Source of the DNA: Epilithonimonas hominis | GTDB taxonomy: Bacteria > Bacteroidota > Bacteroidia > Flavobacteriales > Weeksellaceae | Direction of reading: 5' to 3' | Assembly (NCBI RefSeq): GCF_003730015.1 | Contig: NZ_RJTU01000028.1 | Coordinates: 1-54,827, forward strand | DNA: 54,827 bases | Shown: one piece after another, positions 1 to 9,289 of the stretch | Layout: each line of letters begins with the position of its first letter | How positions within the stretch are numbered: position 1 is the stretch's first letter | Translations under genes and position numbers: made by a program | Notes under the pieces: generated by a model | What the model was told of the DNA's origin: nothing | The model's database searches: none | What the model saw: the letters and a program-made list of their open reading frames with translations, nothing else

Positions 1-133
1 TAACCCGAACTCAGGTTAAAATATTAAAAGATTAAATGATTGGAATTACTACCGTATTGAAAATCAAAAAGAATCTTTATCTGAAAAAAATCATAAATAG
101 TGGTTTTAATTAGTCTAATCAAATTTTCATTCC

Positions 134-141
134 TATTTTTG
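134..141 (+). promoter_or_regulatory. -7 promoter element for ccsBA
   Basis: TATTTTTG matches the flavobacterial -7 consensus TAnnTTTG. It ends 18 bases before the ATG at 160. No clear -33 TTG lies 19 bases upstream, so this is a motif-only call. Confidence 0.5.
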
Positions 142-159
142 CGAATCATAATTTTCAGA

Positions 160-3100
160 ATGAAAAAGATACAGGATATTCTTATTTCTACAAGGACAAT
201 GGCAGTGTTGCTACTTGCTTTCGCCATCTCCATGGCCGTGGCTACGTTTGTTGAAAATGATTACGGAACACCAACAGCTAAAGCTTTAATTTACGAAGCC
301 AAATGGTTTGAAGTTATAATGTTTTTGCTGATTCTTAATTTTATTGGAAACATTGGGAGATATAGACTTTGGAGAAGAGAAAAATGGCCTGTTCTGGTTT
401 TTCACCTCGCATTTATCCTGATTTTTATAGGCGGCGCGATAACCCGTTATATCAGTTTCGAGGGGACAATGCACATCCGCGAAGGCGAAACTTCCAATGA
501 AATTGTCACCGACAAGCATTTTTTCAAAATTAAAATTGAGCAGAAAGGAGAGCAGCAGAATTACCACGATGTTCCTTACTTGATGTCGCCTTTGCATCAC
601 AACTTTCAGGCAACTTATGATTTCCTTGGTAAGGAGAAAATTGTAGTAAAAGCTTTGGATTATATCCAGAGAAAGAAAGACAGTTTAGTTGCAGGTAACG
701 GCAAAGAATATCTGCACTTGGTTTCTACAGGCGATATGGGTGGTAGACAAAATATTTATCTGGCTGAAGGCGAGGTTCAGAATATCAACGGAACTTTGGT
801 GAGTTACAATAGAACGTCTATTGACGGTGCTGTCGAATTCCAGAAAAAAGACGGACAGCTTTATATCAAAACACCAAGTGATGCCTCTTACATGACGATG
901 GCTACACAAGCTACAGGAACAACAAAAAAAGATGAATTCCAGCCTTTGGCGCTCAGAAGCCTCTACACCGTCGATCAGTTGAAATTAGTAATTCCTGAGG
1001 GAACTAAAAAAGGAAAACTGGTTGCGTACGAAGGTGATAAACAGAAAGATAAAGATGTGCCGGATATGTTAAAAGTGGAAGTTGCCGGACCAAAAACTAA
1101 GCAGGTTGTTGACCTTATAGTTGAAAAAGGAAATCCAAATAATTACAAACAGATTCATTTAGATGGACTGGATATAATGCTTGGATTCGGACCAAAAGTC
1201 TATTCCACGCAGCCTTTTGCCTTGAAATTAGATAAATTCGTGATGGAAACTTATCCTGGTAGTTCTTCGCCATCAGCTTATGAATCACATGTGAAAATTG
1301 TGGATGAAGGAAAGGAAACGCCTTATAAAATATATATGAATCACGTTCTTAATTATAAAGGATACCGATTTTTCCAGGCGAGTTTTGACCCAGACAGAAA
1401 AGGAACAGTTCTTTCAGTAAACCATGATTTTTGGGGAACACTCATCAGTTACATTGGTTATGCGTTTCTGTTCGTTGGAATGTTTGTAACGATGTTTTGG
1501 AAAGGATCCCGTTTCTGGAATCTTAATAAAATGCTGAAGCAGGTGAGCGCTAAAAAAGCGGCAACATTGATTCTAATTTTGCTAAGTTTCGGGTTTCATG
1601 CTCAGGAAATTGATATGCACGGAAAAGATGGCAGCCACGAAGGGCACGCCCATTCTACAGAAATTAAACCTACATCTTCCGGGAAAAATCCGACGGTGAT
1701 TGATGGGGATGCAATGGTCAAAAATATAGAAATCAATAAAGAACATGCGGACAAGTTTGGTTACCTTCTGGTTCAGAACTATGAAGGACGGATTGTTCCA
1801 GCTAATACTCAGGCACTTGACATTCTTCATAAATTGACAAGCAGAAGTAAGTTTCAGAATCTTGATGCTAATCAGTGGTTTTTAGCTGCAACAATAGATC
1901 CGATGTTCTGGGCGCAAGTCAACATTATCAAAATCGAAACTGCTGGGAAGGTAGGGAAGGATTTGAGAGCTAAAACCAAAGCTACAGATGAAGGATTTAC
2001 CAGTTTAATCAAATTGTTTCCTGCAGATAAAAATGGAAATCTGCGTTTTGTTTTGGAAGATGATTTTAACGAAGCGTTTCGTAAAAAAGCATCAGAAAGA
2101 ACAAGATATGATGAAGCTGTTATCAAACTGAATGACAAAGTTCAGGTACTGAACGGCATTATGTCTTATCAATATTTCAGAACTGTTCCGGTTAAAAATG
2201 ACTCAAACCACACTTGGAATTCGGTAATGACACCTGATTTTGAAGCAGATGAAAATGCACAGGCGGTTTTAGGTCCTTATTTATCAAGTGTTCTAATGGC
2301 AACACAAGGCGGTAGCTGGGCAAAAGCCGATGCAGAGCTTAAGAAAGTAGAAGAGTATCAACAAAAATGGGGTAAAAATGTAGTGCCTTCTGAAACCAAA
2401 GTTAAGCTTGAAGTTCTAATGAATACATTGGATATCAACTTCAAATTGTTGATTTTCTATACAATCATTGGAGGTTTATTATTGGTTTTAGGTTTTGTAG
2501 AATTATTCAGACCGCGCAAAATTCTTCATAATGTTATAAAAGCATTGATTTACATCGGTGCAATTGGTTATATTTTTCATTTCCTTGGTTTGGTCGGAAG
2601 ATGGTACATCTCTGGTCACGCACCTTGGAGTAACGGATATGAAGCAATTATTTTCATCTCTTGGGTTGGTATTTCGGCTGGATTTGCTTTGTACAGAAAC
2701 TCCAATACTTTGATTCCAGCAGCAGGATTTTTGGTTGCAGTAATTATGATGGGATTTGCGCACGGAGGTTCTGCGTTGGATCCACAAATTACGCCATTAG
2801 TTCCTGTTTTAAAATCATATTGGCTTGTGGTGCACGTAGCAATTATCACCTCGAGTTACGGATTCTTCTCATTATCGATGTTAATCGCAATGATTTCCTT
2901 GATTTTTTATGTGATTTCAAATAAAGAAACATTCAAAAAACATAATGACACGACGTTAAAAGAATTGGCTATCGTGAGTGAAATGTCTTTAAACATTGGA
3001 TTGTTGGCTTTGACTATCGGAAACTTCTTAGGTGGAATTTGGGCCAATGAATCCTGGGGTCGTTACTGGAGCTGGGATCCAAAAGAGACCTGGGCATTTA

Positions 3101-3393
3101 TTTCAATTATGATTTACGCATTTGTCATTCATATGAGATTGGTGCCGGGATTGAGAGGAAGATATACTTTCCATGTGGTTACGATGTTTGCATTCTGCTC
3201 AATGGTGATGACTTATTTTGGTGTAAACTATTATTTATCTGGACTGCATTCTTATGCAAAAGGTGACCCGATTCCTTTGCCAACTTGGGTTTATGTGAGT
3301 CTTGCATATATGTTTCTGCTTTCTTTGGCTGCCTGGTTCAAATACAGGAAGCTGAATGACAAAAACGAAAAACGAACTCAAATTGAACCATAA
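160..3393 (+). CDS. ccsBA: Cytochrome c maturation protein CcsBA (ResB-CcsA fusion)
   Basis: System II cytochrome c synthase, an inner-membrane protein that carries haem outward and attaches it to apocytochrome c. The product is 1077 aa. The ResB/CcsB half has membrane segments near residues 10-30, 50-100 (with a membrane His near 82) and 425-445, around a large periplasmic domain. The CcsA half has the haem-handling tryptophan-rich motif WGRYWSWDPKETW near residues 966-978 and several conserved histidines. Between the halves, near residue 470, is a second signal-peptide-like hydrophobic stretch followed by a His-rich segment (HGKDGSHEGHAH). The ATG at 160 is preferred over an upstream start at 100 because the promoter motif lies between them and the first membrane segment follows directly. 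Transcribed alone, with a strong terminator downstream. Family assignment is secure. Confidence 0.95.
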   Translation: MKKIQDILISTRTMAVLLLAFAISMAVATFVENDYGTPTAKALIYEAKWFEVIMFLLILNFIGNIGRYRLWRREKWPVLVFHLAFILIFIGGAITRYISFEGTMHIREGETSNEIVTDKHFFKIKIEQKGEQQNYHDVPYLMSPLHHNFQATYDFLGKEKIVVKALDYIQRKKDSLVAGNGKEYLHLVSTGDMGGRQNIYLAEGEVQNINGTLVSYNRTSIDGAVEFQKKDGQLYIKTPSDASYMTMATQATGTTKKDEFQPLALRSLYTVDQLKLVIPEGTKKGKLVAYEGDKQKDKDVPDMLKVEVAGPKTKQVVDLIVEKGNPNNYKQIHLDGLDIMLGFGPKVYSTQPFALKLDKFVMETYPGSSSPSAYESHVKIVDEGKETPYKIYMNHVLNYKGYRFFQASFDPDRKGTVLSVNHDFWGTLISYIGYAFLFVGMFVTMFWKGSRFWNLNKMLKQVSAKKAATLILILLSFGFHAQEIDMHGKDGSHEGHAHSTEIKPTSSGKNPTVIDGDAMVKNIEINKEHADKFGYLLVQNYEGRIVPANTQALDILHKLTSRSKFQNLDANQWFLAATIDPMFWAQVNIIKIETAGKVGKDLRAKTKATDEGFTSLIKLFPADKNGNLRFVLEDDFNEAFRKKASERTRYDEAVIKLNDKVQVLNGIMSYQYFRTVPVKNDSNHTWNSVMTPDFEADENAQAVLGPYLSSVLMATQGGSWAKADAELKKVEEYQQKWGKNVVPSETKVKLEVLMNTLDINFKLLIFYTIIGGLLLVLGFVELFRPRKILHNVIKALIYIGAIGYIFHFLGLVGRWYISGHAPWSNGYEAIIFISWVGISAGFALYRNSNTLIPAAGFLVAVIMMGFAHGGSALDPQITPLVPVLKSYWLVVHVAIITSSYGFFSLSMLIAMISLIFYVISNKETFKKHNDTTLKELAIVSEMSLNIGLLALTIGNFLGGIWANESWGRYWSWDPKETWAFISIMIYAFVIHMRLVPGLRGRYTFHVVTMFAFCSMVMTYFGVNYYLSGLHSYAKGDPIPLPTWVYVSLAYMFLLSLAAWFKYRKLNDKNEKRTQIEP

Positions 3394-3414
3394 GCCGACT
3401 GGAATATAAATTAT

Positions 3415-3441
3415 AACCGAACTTTAATAGTTCGGTTTTTT
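3415..3441 (+). terminator. Rho-independent terminator after ccsBA
   Basis: Nine-base stem AACCGAACT / AGTTCGGTT with a five-base loop, followed by a T run. Confidence 0.9.
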
Positions 3442-3532
3442 TATGAATAATAAAGAAAAGCAGCAATGGTAAGTAATCTGAGGAATAGATGTTATACTGA
3501 ATTCTGAATATTTTAACTAAATTTCAGTGTAT

Positions 3533-3540
3533 TATTTTTG
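3533..3540 (+). promoter_or_regulatory. -7 promoter element for the SPFH gene
   Basis: TATTTTTG, matching TAnnTTTG, 68 bases before the ATG at 3609. The predicted leader is therefore about 60 nt. Motif-only call. Confidence 0.4.
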
Positions 3541-3608
3541 TAATGATAAATGACGAAGATTTTTGCACTTGATCTTTTAATTCGTTATCTTTAAAAAAAA
3601 TAACTCTT

Positions 3609-4511
3609 ATGATTTTTATTTGGATTATCGTCTTTTTTGGACTGATTACTTTATTTGCTTCTTTTTTTACAGTAAAACAGGAAACAGCAGCTATTGTAGA
3701 GCGCTTAGGAAAACTTCATTCCGTACGACATGCGGGTCTTCATCTCAAGATTCCGTTTATAGATCAGATTTCTAAAAGAATGAATCTTAGAATCCAACAG
3801 CTGGATGTGATTATCGATACCAAAACGCTTGACAATGTTTTCATAAAAATGAAAGTTTCCGTTCAGTATCAGGTCATCAGAACTCAGGTTGGCGATGCTT
3901 ACTATAGACTGGAAAATCCGGAATCTCAGATCACTTCTTTTGTGTTTGATGTCGTAAGAGCAGAGGTGCCAAAGTTGAAACTGGATGATGTGTTCGTAAG
4001 AAAAGACGATATCGCAGTTGCTGTAAAAGGAGAGCTTCAGGAGGCCATGAACAGTTACGGTTATGATATCATCAAAGCATTGGTGACAGACATCGATCCG
4101 GATGAACAAGTAAAACATGCGATGAATAGAATTAATGCGGCTGAACGCGAAAAAACGGCTGCAGAGTATGAGTCAGAAGCGCAGAGGATCAGAATCGTAG
4201 CTGTAGCAAAGGCGGAAGCTGAATCCAAAAAACTCCAGGGCCAAGGTATTGCAGATCAAAGAAGAGAGATTGCAAAAGGCTTAGAAGAATCTGTAAAAAT
4301 GCTGAACAGTGTGAAGATAGAACCGCACGAAGCATCTGCACTGATTGTGGTAACCCAGCATTATGATACACTTCAGTCCATTGGGGCTAACAATAGATCT
4401 AATTTGGTTTTACTGCCTAATACACCAACTGCAGCCAGCACAATGCTTAATGATCTGGTAGCAGCGATGGCTGTTTCTAAACAAATAGATAATGTTGATA
4501 ATAAAAGATAG
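3609..4511 (+). CDS. SPFH/stomatin-like membrane protein
   Basis: 300 aa member of the SPFH (stomatin/prohibitin/flotillin/HflKC) superfamily. Such proteins oligomerise on the inner membrane and are linked to membrane microdomains and protease control. One N-terminal transmembrane helix (residues 1-20) is followed by the SPFH core (GKLHSVRHAGLHLKIPF and the following strands, about 22-190). Next comes a charged, Ala/Glu-rich coiled coil (about 175-235, NAAEREKTAAEYESEAQRI). The sequence is closer to the stomatin or plant HIR type than to HflC. It stands alone between two terminators, without the NfeD partner often found beside bacterial stomatins. Family is secure; the cellular role is unknown. 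Confidence 0.9.
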   Translation: MIFIWIIVFFGLITLFASFFTVKQETAAIVERLGKLHSVRHAGLHLKIPFIDQISKRMNLRIQQLDVIIDTKTLDNVFIKMKVSVQYQVIRTQVGDAYYRLENPESQITSFVFDVVRAEVPKLKLDDVFVRKDDIAVAVKGELQEAMNSYGYDIIKALVTDIDPDEQVKHAMNRINAAEREKTAAEYESEAQRIRIVAVAKAEAESKKLQGQGIADQRREIAKGLEESVKMLNSVKIEPHEASALIVVTQHYDTLQSIGANNRSNLVLLPNTPTAASTMLNDLVAAMAVSKQIDNVDNKR

Positions 4512-4540
4512 TGAAAGTAAAATCTCTGTCTGCAAAGTAG

Positions 4541-4568
4541 AAAGTCTGAGTCAATCAGACTTTTTTTT
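4541..4568 (+). terminator. Terminator after the SPFH gene
   Basis: Nine-base stem AAAGTCTGA / TCAGACTTT, loop GTCAA, then eight T residues. Confidence 0.9.
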
Positions 4569-4823
4569 ATTAAAAATAGGTATTCAGCAATATGCTAACC
4601 TGAAACAATTTGAAACAGCCAGTTTACATTTAGAGAAATAAAATCAAAAATGCATAGCTTAAAATCTTAAATGTGTTATTTGAAAGTTATCCGTAGCTAT
4701 CAATTATTCCGTAAAATTGTGAAAAAGCTTATTATTTTTGAAAAATTTATCAATTCAAATAGAAACTATACAATTCGAAGTAACAAATAAGTCAAAGTAA
4801 AGACTTTTATATAAAATATTAAT
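4569..4823. other. Intergenic region upstream of the ABC transporter
   Basis: AT-rich stretch with a TATTTTTG -7 motif at 4733-4740, 83 bases before the ATG at 4824. No small ORF, RNA or repeat was recognised here. Confidence 0.4.
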
Positions 4824-5723
4824 ATGGTGAAAATACTGGAAGTAAAAAACCTGACCAAAAAATTTAAACATATTGCGGTCAATAACATTTCGTTCGACGT
4901 AGAAAAAGGAAATGTTTACGGATTGCTGGGGTCAAACGGAAGTGGAAAATCTACCACTTTCGGGATGCTGCTTTCCACCATCAATCCTACTTCTGGTAGC
5001 TGGAAATGGTTCGGGAAAGAAGGGACTGATACAGACACGCTTAAAAAAATTGGTGCGATCATAGAGCAGCCAAATTTCTACCCTTATCTCAGCGCAGAGA
5101 AAAATTTGCAGATTGTAGCTGAAATAAAAGGTGTTTCTGAAAAGAGAATTGATGAAGTTTTAGAAGTTGTCAATCTGCTTGCAAGAAAAAAAGATGCATT
5201 CAAAACATATTCTCTTGGGATGAAACAGAGATTGGCTATCGCATCGGCTTTGCTGGCTAATCCTGAAGTTCTTATTTTGGACGAACCTACCAATGGACTG
5301 GATCCCGAAGGAATCATCCAGATCCGGGAGATCATCAGCCAAATTGCAAAATCCGGAACCACCATTATTGTCGCAAGCCATCTTTTGGATGAGATTGAGA
5401 AAATATGTTCTCACGTTATCGTTTTGAAACAAGGAACTGCCATCTATTCCGGATCTGTGGATGCGATGAGTAATACCAAAGGCTTCTTTGAACTGAAAGC
5501 TGAGAATACTTCACAATTAATGTCTGCGTTGGAATCATTGGGAATATTCTCTTCCGTAAAAGAACGAGATAACCTCATAATAGCTCAGATTTCAGAGGAT
5601 ATCTCTGCTTCGGAACTCAACAGAAAACTTTTTGAAAAGGGAATTGCACTCGCACATCTGCAAAAGAAAAAAGAAAGTCTAGAAACCCAATTCCTTGAAC
5701 TTGTAAAACAAAATAACCTATGA
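4824..5723 (+). CDS. ABC transporter ATP-binding protein
   Basis: 299 aa ATPase of an ABC-2-type exporter. Visible motifs are Walker A GSNGSGKS (near residue 36), the signature SLGMKQRLA (near 132), Walker B LILDEPTNGLDP (near 150) and the switch His in VASHLLDE. The C-terminal 80 residues form the extension seen in drug/bacitracin-type exporters. It overlaps the following permease gene by ATGA, so the two are translationally coupled and should form one complex. The substrate cannot be told from sequence. Resemblance to the gliding-motility ATPase GldA is only family-level. Confidence 0.92.
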   Translation: MVKILEVKNLTKKFKHIAVNNISFDVEKGNVYGLLGSNGSGKSTTFGMLLSTINPTSGSWKWFGKEGTDTDTLKKIGAIIEQPNFYPYLSAEKNLQIVAEIKGVSEKRIDEVLEVVNLLARKKDAFKTYSLGMKQRLAIASALLANPEVLILDEPTNGLDPEGIIQIREIISQIAKSGTTIIVASHLLDEIEKICSHVIVLKQGTAIYSGSVDAMSNTKGFFELKAENTSQLMSALESLGIFSSVKERDNLIIAQISEDISASELNRKLFEKGIALAHLQKKKESLETQFLELVKQNNL

Positions 5724-6565
5724 TACGCCTTCTAAAATTAGAATATTTCAAAAACTTGAACTACAATCCATTTAGGATCTTTGCATTGCTGTATTTTCTT
5801 GTTCTCACTTTGCTCTTGTTTATTGGTTTGGTAGATTTTGATCTCGCGGGACTCAAAGTTAATCTGAAAGAACAGGGAATGTATAATTTTCCCGGAATTT
5901 GGAATTTTACCACCTATATTGTCGGCCTGCTAAAGATTTTTCTTGGATGCATCATTGTATTTTCTATTTGTCAGGAATTCAGTAATAGGATGTTTAAGCA
6001 AAACATCATCGATGGTCTTAGCAGAGAAGAATTTATAGCTTCCAAATTGCTAACCATTCTGGTTTTTACTATTTTTTCTACATTGCTTGCTTTTACAATT
6101 GCGCTCGTTCTTGGAAAGACTTATTCTGATACGCAGGATGGTAAATTAATTTTTAAAGAGATTTATTTTATTTTCAATTATTTTCTCAAATTATTTACAT
6201 TCTTCACATTCTTGATGTTCTTATCTGTTTTGTTTAGAAAATCGATTTTTGTTTTTCTTGGGTTTTTTATGCTCTGGTTTGTAGAAGGCGTTTTTTCCGG
6301 AATTGAAAAGTTTATGCTTTTGAAAAATGTAGCACAGAAAGACAAAGCTCGAGTGATGCTGGAACATCATTTCATCACGGACTATCTCCCATTGGAAAGT
6401 ATGTCCAGCCTGATTCCAAACCCGCTGGTGAGAACCAAAATGGCTCAGATGATTGGCATGGATTTTAAGCTTGATTATCCGTTTTATAGTGTTATTGCAT
6501 GTCTTGTCTGGTCATTAATTTTTATTGGTGGCAGCTATTTAATTCTTAAAAAGAAAGACTGGTAA
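5720..6565 (+). CDS. ABC transporter permease (ABC-2 type)
   Basis: 281 aa inner-membrane protein with about six hydrophobic segments: near residues 20-40, 70-90, 110-135, 150-170, 175-195 and 255-275. It overlaps the ATPase gene by four bases (ATGA) and is followed by a terminator, so the pair forms a two-gene transcription unit. Sequence is poorly conserved outside the membrane helices, as is usual for ABC-2 permeases. The call rests mostly on context and topology. Substrate unknown. Confidence 0.85.
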   Translation: MIRLLKLEYFKNLNYNPFRIFALLYFLVLTLLLFIGLVDFDLAGLKVNLKEQGMYNFPGIWNFTTYIVGLLKIFLGCIIVFSICQEFSNRMFKQNIIDGLSREEFIASKLLTILVFTIFSTLLAFTIALVLGKTYSDTQDGKLIFKEIYFIFNYFLKLFTFFTFLMFLSVLFRKSIFVFLGFFMLWFVEGVFSGIEKFMLLKNVAQKDKARVMLEHHFITDYLPLESMSSLIPNPLVRTKMAQMIGMDFKLDYPFYSVIACLVWSLIFIGGSYLILKKKDW

Positions 6566-6610
6566 AAACTTATTTTTTTACGGTTATATTTAATCATTCT
6601 ATTTAATAAA

Positions 6611-6642
6611 AATGCTATTGAATTATCGATAGCATTTTTTCA
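6611..6642 (+). terminator. Terminator after the ABC permease
   Basis: Stem AATGCTAT / ATAGCATT, extendable by two pairs, with a T run after it. Confidence 0.85.
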
Positions 6643-6729
6643 TTTAAATGACCATTTTTATTTTCAATAAATGCCTTATTTTAGAGGTTTTATAATGCTA
6701 TTTTTAACCCAATTTTAACTTTTAAACTG

Positions 6730-6759
6730 TTGATTTTAACAATAAAACGGATAATTTTG
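6730..6759 (+). promoter_or_regulatory. Complete flavobacterial promoter for the bat pair
   Basis: TTG at 6730-6732, a 19-base spacer and TAATTTTG at 6752-6759: a full match to TTG-N19-TAnnTTTG. The -7 element ends five bases before the ATG at 6765, so the transcript is predicted to have little or no leader. Confidence 0.75.
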
Positions 6760-6764
6760 CATTG

Positions 6765-7496
6765 ATGGATATTAGGTCGTTTCTAACCACATTGGTTTTT
6801 TTATTTTTCACACAGTTTTTTGTAGCTCAGAAGAGTTACAATGCGCTTGTGTATGAAGGTAATAAAAAATTTGATGCGAAGGATTATAATGCTGCAACTG
6901 GGAAGTACCTGGAAGCTATATCTGAAAAGAGCGGAAATTACACAGCCCATTACAATTTGGGCAATTCACTTTATAAAAGTAAGAAGTACGAAGAAGCATC
7001 TGCAGAGTATCAGAAATCTATTGGACTTACAAAAAGTAAATATGAGAAAGCCGCAGCATTGTACAATCTTGGAAATGTTTCGATGCAGTCTAATAATCCG
7101 GAAAAAGCAGCAGATTTTTACAAGCAATCACTGAAACAGGATCCTTACAACGAGGCTGTGCGCAAGAATTATGAAATCGCTAAGCTGAAGGATAAAGAAA
7201 AGAAAGAGCAACAAAAGCAGAAAAACAACGGCAAAGGAGGAGGAAAGGATCAGAAAGATCAGGACCAGTCTGGGAAAGGTAATCAGAAAAAGAACGATCA
7301 GAACGGACAAGGCGATCAGCAGAAAGGTGATAGCCAGGGAAAACCAAATCAGCCTAAAAAGCAAGAAAATAAAATACCTGAAGAGGCAGAAAACACAATA
7401 TTGCGGGATATTGAAAACCGGGAACGGGAAACCGCAAGAAGAATTTTAAACAAAAGAGCCAATTCGATGCCGCAAAGCAACGAAAAGGACTGGTAA
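6765..7496 (+). CDS. BatC-like TPR protein
   Basis: 243 aa. N-terminal signal peptide or anchor (FLTTLVFLFFTQFFVAQ), then about three tetratricopeptide repeats (residues 25-140, for example NYTAHYNLGNSLYKSKKYEEA and ALYNLGNVSMQSNNPEKAADF). A highly charged Lys/Gln/Gly-rich low-complexity region covers about 145-205, and a conserved tail carries ETARRILNKR. This layout matches BatC/BatE proteins of the Bacteroides aerotolerance (Bat) cluster, a periplasmic scaffold for the VWA proteins BatA/B. ATG 6765 is chosen over TTG 6762. The next gene, batD, overlaps by one base (TAATG). MoxR, the DUF58 protein, BatA and BatB are not in the window, which is unusual. Confidence 0.82.
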   Translation: MDIRSFLTTLVFLFFTQFFVAQKSYNALVYEGNKKFDAKDYNAATGKYLEAISEKSGNYTAHYNLGNSLYKSKKYEEASAEYQKSIGLTKSKYEKAAALYNLGNVSMQSNNPEKAADFYKQSLKQDPYNEAVRKNYEIAKLKDKEKKEQQKQKNNGKGGGKDQKDQDQSGKGNQKKNDQNGQGDQQKGDSQGKPNQPKKQENKIPEEAENTILRDIENRERETARRILNKRANSMPQSNEKDW

Positions 7497-9238
7497 TGAT
7501 AAAAAAAAGTTTATACATATTATCTATTCTGGCATCGTATTTTTCGTTTGCCCAGGTTAATCTTTACTCGGAAGTCAATACGAAGGAGGCCCGTGTCAAT
7601 AATCCTTTTGTTTTTACTGTTGTACTGGATATTTTCGGTGAAGATCTGATCCAAGAAACTCCAATCAAACTTCCTGACTTTTCAAAATTTGATTATGCCG
7701 TATCTTCTGAGCAAAGCACGTTCATAGATCCTGTCAAAAAAATCAGGATTAACCAAATTGTTTGTCAGATCTCTTTGGATCCAAAAGAGGCTGGAAATCT
7801 CCGTGTAGGTTCTGCACTGGTAAAGGTGAATGGTAAGATTTATAAAACGGAACCAATTGATATCAACGTAAAGGAAGCCGATAAAAAGCCACTTGCCAGC
7901 AATGCAACAAGCCCTGCAAAAAATATGTATGTGAATATGCAGGTTTCTGACAGAGATGTCTATAAAAATGAGCCAATAATCGGTGTTATAAAAGCTTATT
8001 CAAAAAATATAGCTGGTTTCCGACATTTGGAACCTGCAAGATTTGAATCGGCAAAAAATTTCGCCATTAGATCGATTGCTAATTTTGATGAATCTATTGA
8101 AGAGTCAGATAATGATTTTTCTTCGCAGGTGGTTGCTATGTTTGTGATAGTGCCCAAAGTGGCAGGAATAATGGAAATTCCGCATGCAGAAGTACCTTTC
8201 AAAAATCATAAAAGCGAGTTGATTTCCAATAAAGTGAAAATCAATGTGAGGAAGCTTCCTGATGGTGCACCGATACATTACAAGAATGCTGTTGGAAAAT
8301 ATGATTTTAAAGTCGATTTCGTGGACAAAGGGAAGGAAAATTTTGAAATCAACAAAGCGTTTAATATCAGTGTAAAAGTGAGTGGGACTGGTAATCTTTC
8401 CCCATCAATATTGCCAAAAATCCTTCCTTCTCCAGAGTACGAAGTGTTCGAACCAAAAATTATCAACAATTCTATCCCAACTTCCGAAGGTATTGAAGGA
8501 GAAGTTCAGGCGCAATATGTCATCATTCCTAAAAAACGTGGCGACATTAGGATATTAACCGAAGATTTTTCTTATTTTGATCCGAAAGAGGAAAAATATG
8601 TTGAAGTCGGACAAAAATTTCTGATGCTGAAAGCAGTTACTCCGCAGGATATTGCCAATTCTAAATCAACTTTGCAAAAAGTCAATGAATATACCAATAA
8701 TGTATTGGATAAGGTTGATTCTCAAGTTATAAGTACTCAGAAACTAAAAATTAATGTGCATAAAAGTGTCAATTGGTCTGGCATACTTGGAAATATGGTT
8801 ATCGTTTTTCTGGGTGGCAGTGTATTAATTTATTTTTTTAGAAAATATAGAGAAAAGAAAAGATTGGAGGAAGCTAAAGCAAAAGATCGTAAAAAACCCA
8901 TTATTAATATAGAAGAAACTGAAGCGCTTCTCAGAAAAAAGGTAGATTTTGATACTAATTCTTATTTGGGCTATATGGGAAAAATGTTGGAACAGGACAA
9001 TCAAAGCCGGTTTTTTGAAGGTTTTGAAAGCTTAAAGTCCGATGCAGATCAGTATTGTCTCAATCATTATTCGTTAGATTTTGCAGGATATCTGAGATCT
9101 AAAGCAGGAAGTAGTTTGTACGAAAAATACAATACTATGCTTACAATGATTAGTATTGAAAAATATTCTCCATTTTCTTCCAAAGAAAAACTGCAAGATA
9201 TTTTTAGAGAAATCGAGGGTGTATATAAACAGCTTTAA
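7496..9238 (+). CDS. batD: BatD-like protein (oxygen tolerance family)
   Basis: 580 aa. Signal peptide at residues 1-19 (ends SFAQ), a long beta-rich periplasmic BatD region (about 20-400), one membrane helix near 425-445 (MVIVFLGGSVLIYFF) and a basic cytoplasmic domain of about 130 residues. BatD works with BatA/BatB/BatC in the envelope; the name comes from aerotolerance and stress phenotypes, but the biochemistry is unresolved. It is translationally coupled to the BatC-like gene. No terminator is evident before marC. Confidence 0.85.
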   Translation: MIKKSLYILSILASYFSFAQVNLYSEVNTKEARVNNPFVFTVVLDIFGEDLIQETPIKLPDFSKFDYAVSSEQSTFIDPVKKIRINQIVCQISLDPKEAGNLRVGSALVKVNGKIYKTEPIDINVKEADKKPLASNATSPAKNMYVNMQVSDRDVYKNEPIIGVIKAYSKNIAGFRHLEPARFESAKNFAIRSIANFDESIEESDNDFSSQVVAMFVIVPKVAGIMEIPHAEVPFKNHKSELISNKVKINVRKLPDGAPIHYKNAVGKYDFKVDFVDKGKENFEINKAFNISVKVSGTGNLSPSILPKILPSPEYEVFEPKIINNSIPTSEGIEGEVQAQYVIIPKKRGDIRILTEDFSYFDPKEEKYVEVGQKFLMLKAVTPQDIANSKSTLQKVNEYTNNVLDKVDSQVISTQKLKINVHKSVNWSGILGNMVIVFLGGSVLIYFFRKYREKKRLEEAKAKDRKKPIINIEETEALLRKKVDFDTNSYLGYMGKMLEQDNQSRFFEGFESLKSDADQYCLNHYSLDFAGYLRSKAGSSLYEKYNTMLTMISIEKYSPFSSKEKLQDIFREIEGVYKQL

Positions 9239-9259
9239 GGAATTGTCAATAAAGTTTCT

Positions 9260-9267
9260 TATTTTTG
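9260..9267 (+). promoter_or_regulatory. -7 promoter element for marC
   Basis: TATTTTTG 22 bases before the ATG at 9290. It suggests independent transcription of marC and the next small gene. Motif-only. Confidence 0.4.
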
Positions 9268-9289
9268 TGAAATCTTTAAAGTTAAAGTT

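Noticed and set aside
1-24. AACC…GGTT symmetry at the left edge as a hairpin
   Set aside because: Only five base pairs around a long loop, no T run, and the upstream gene is outside the window.
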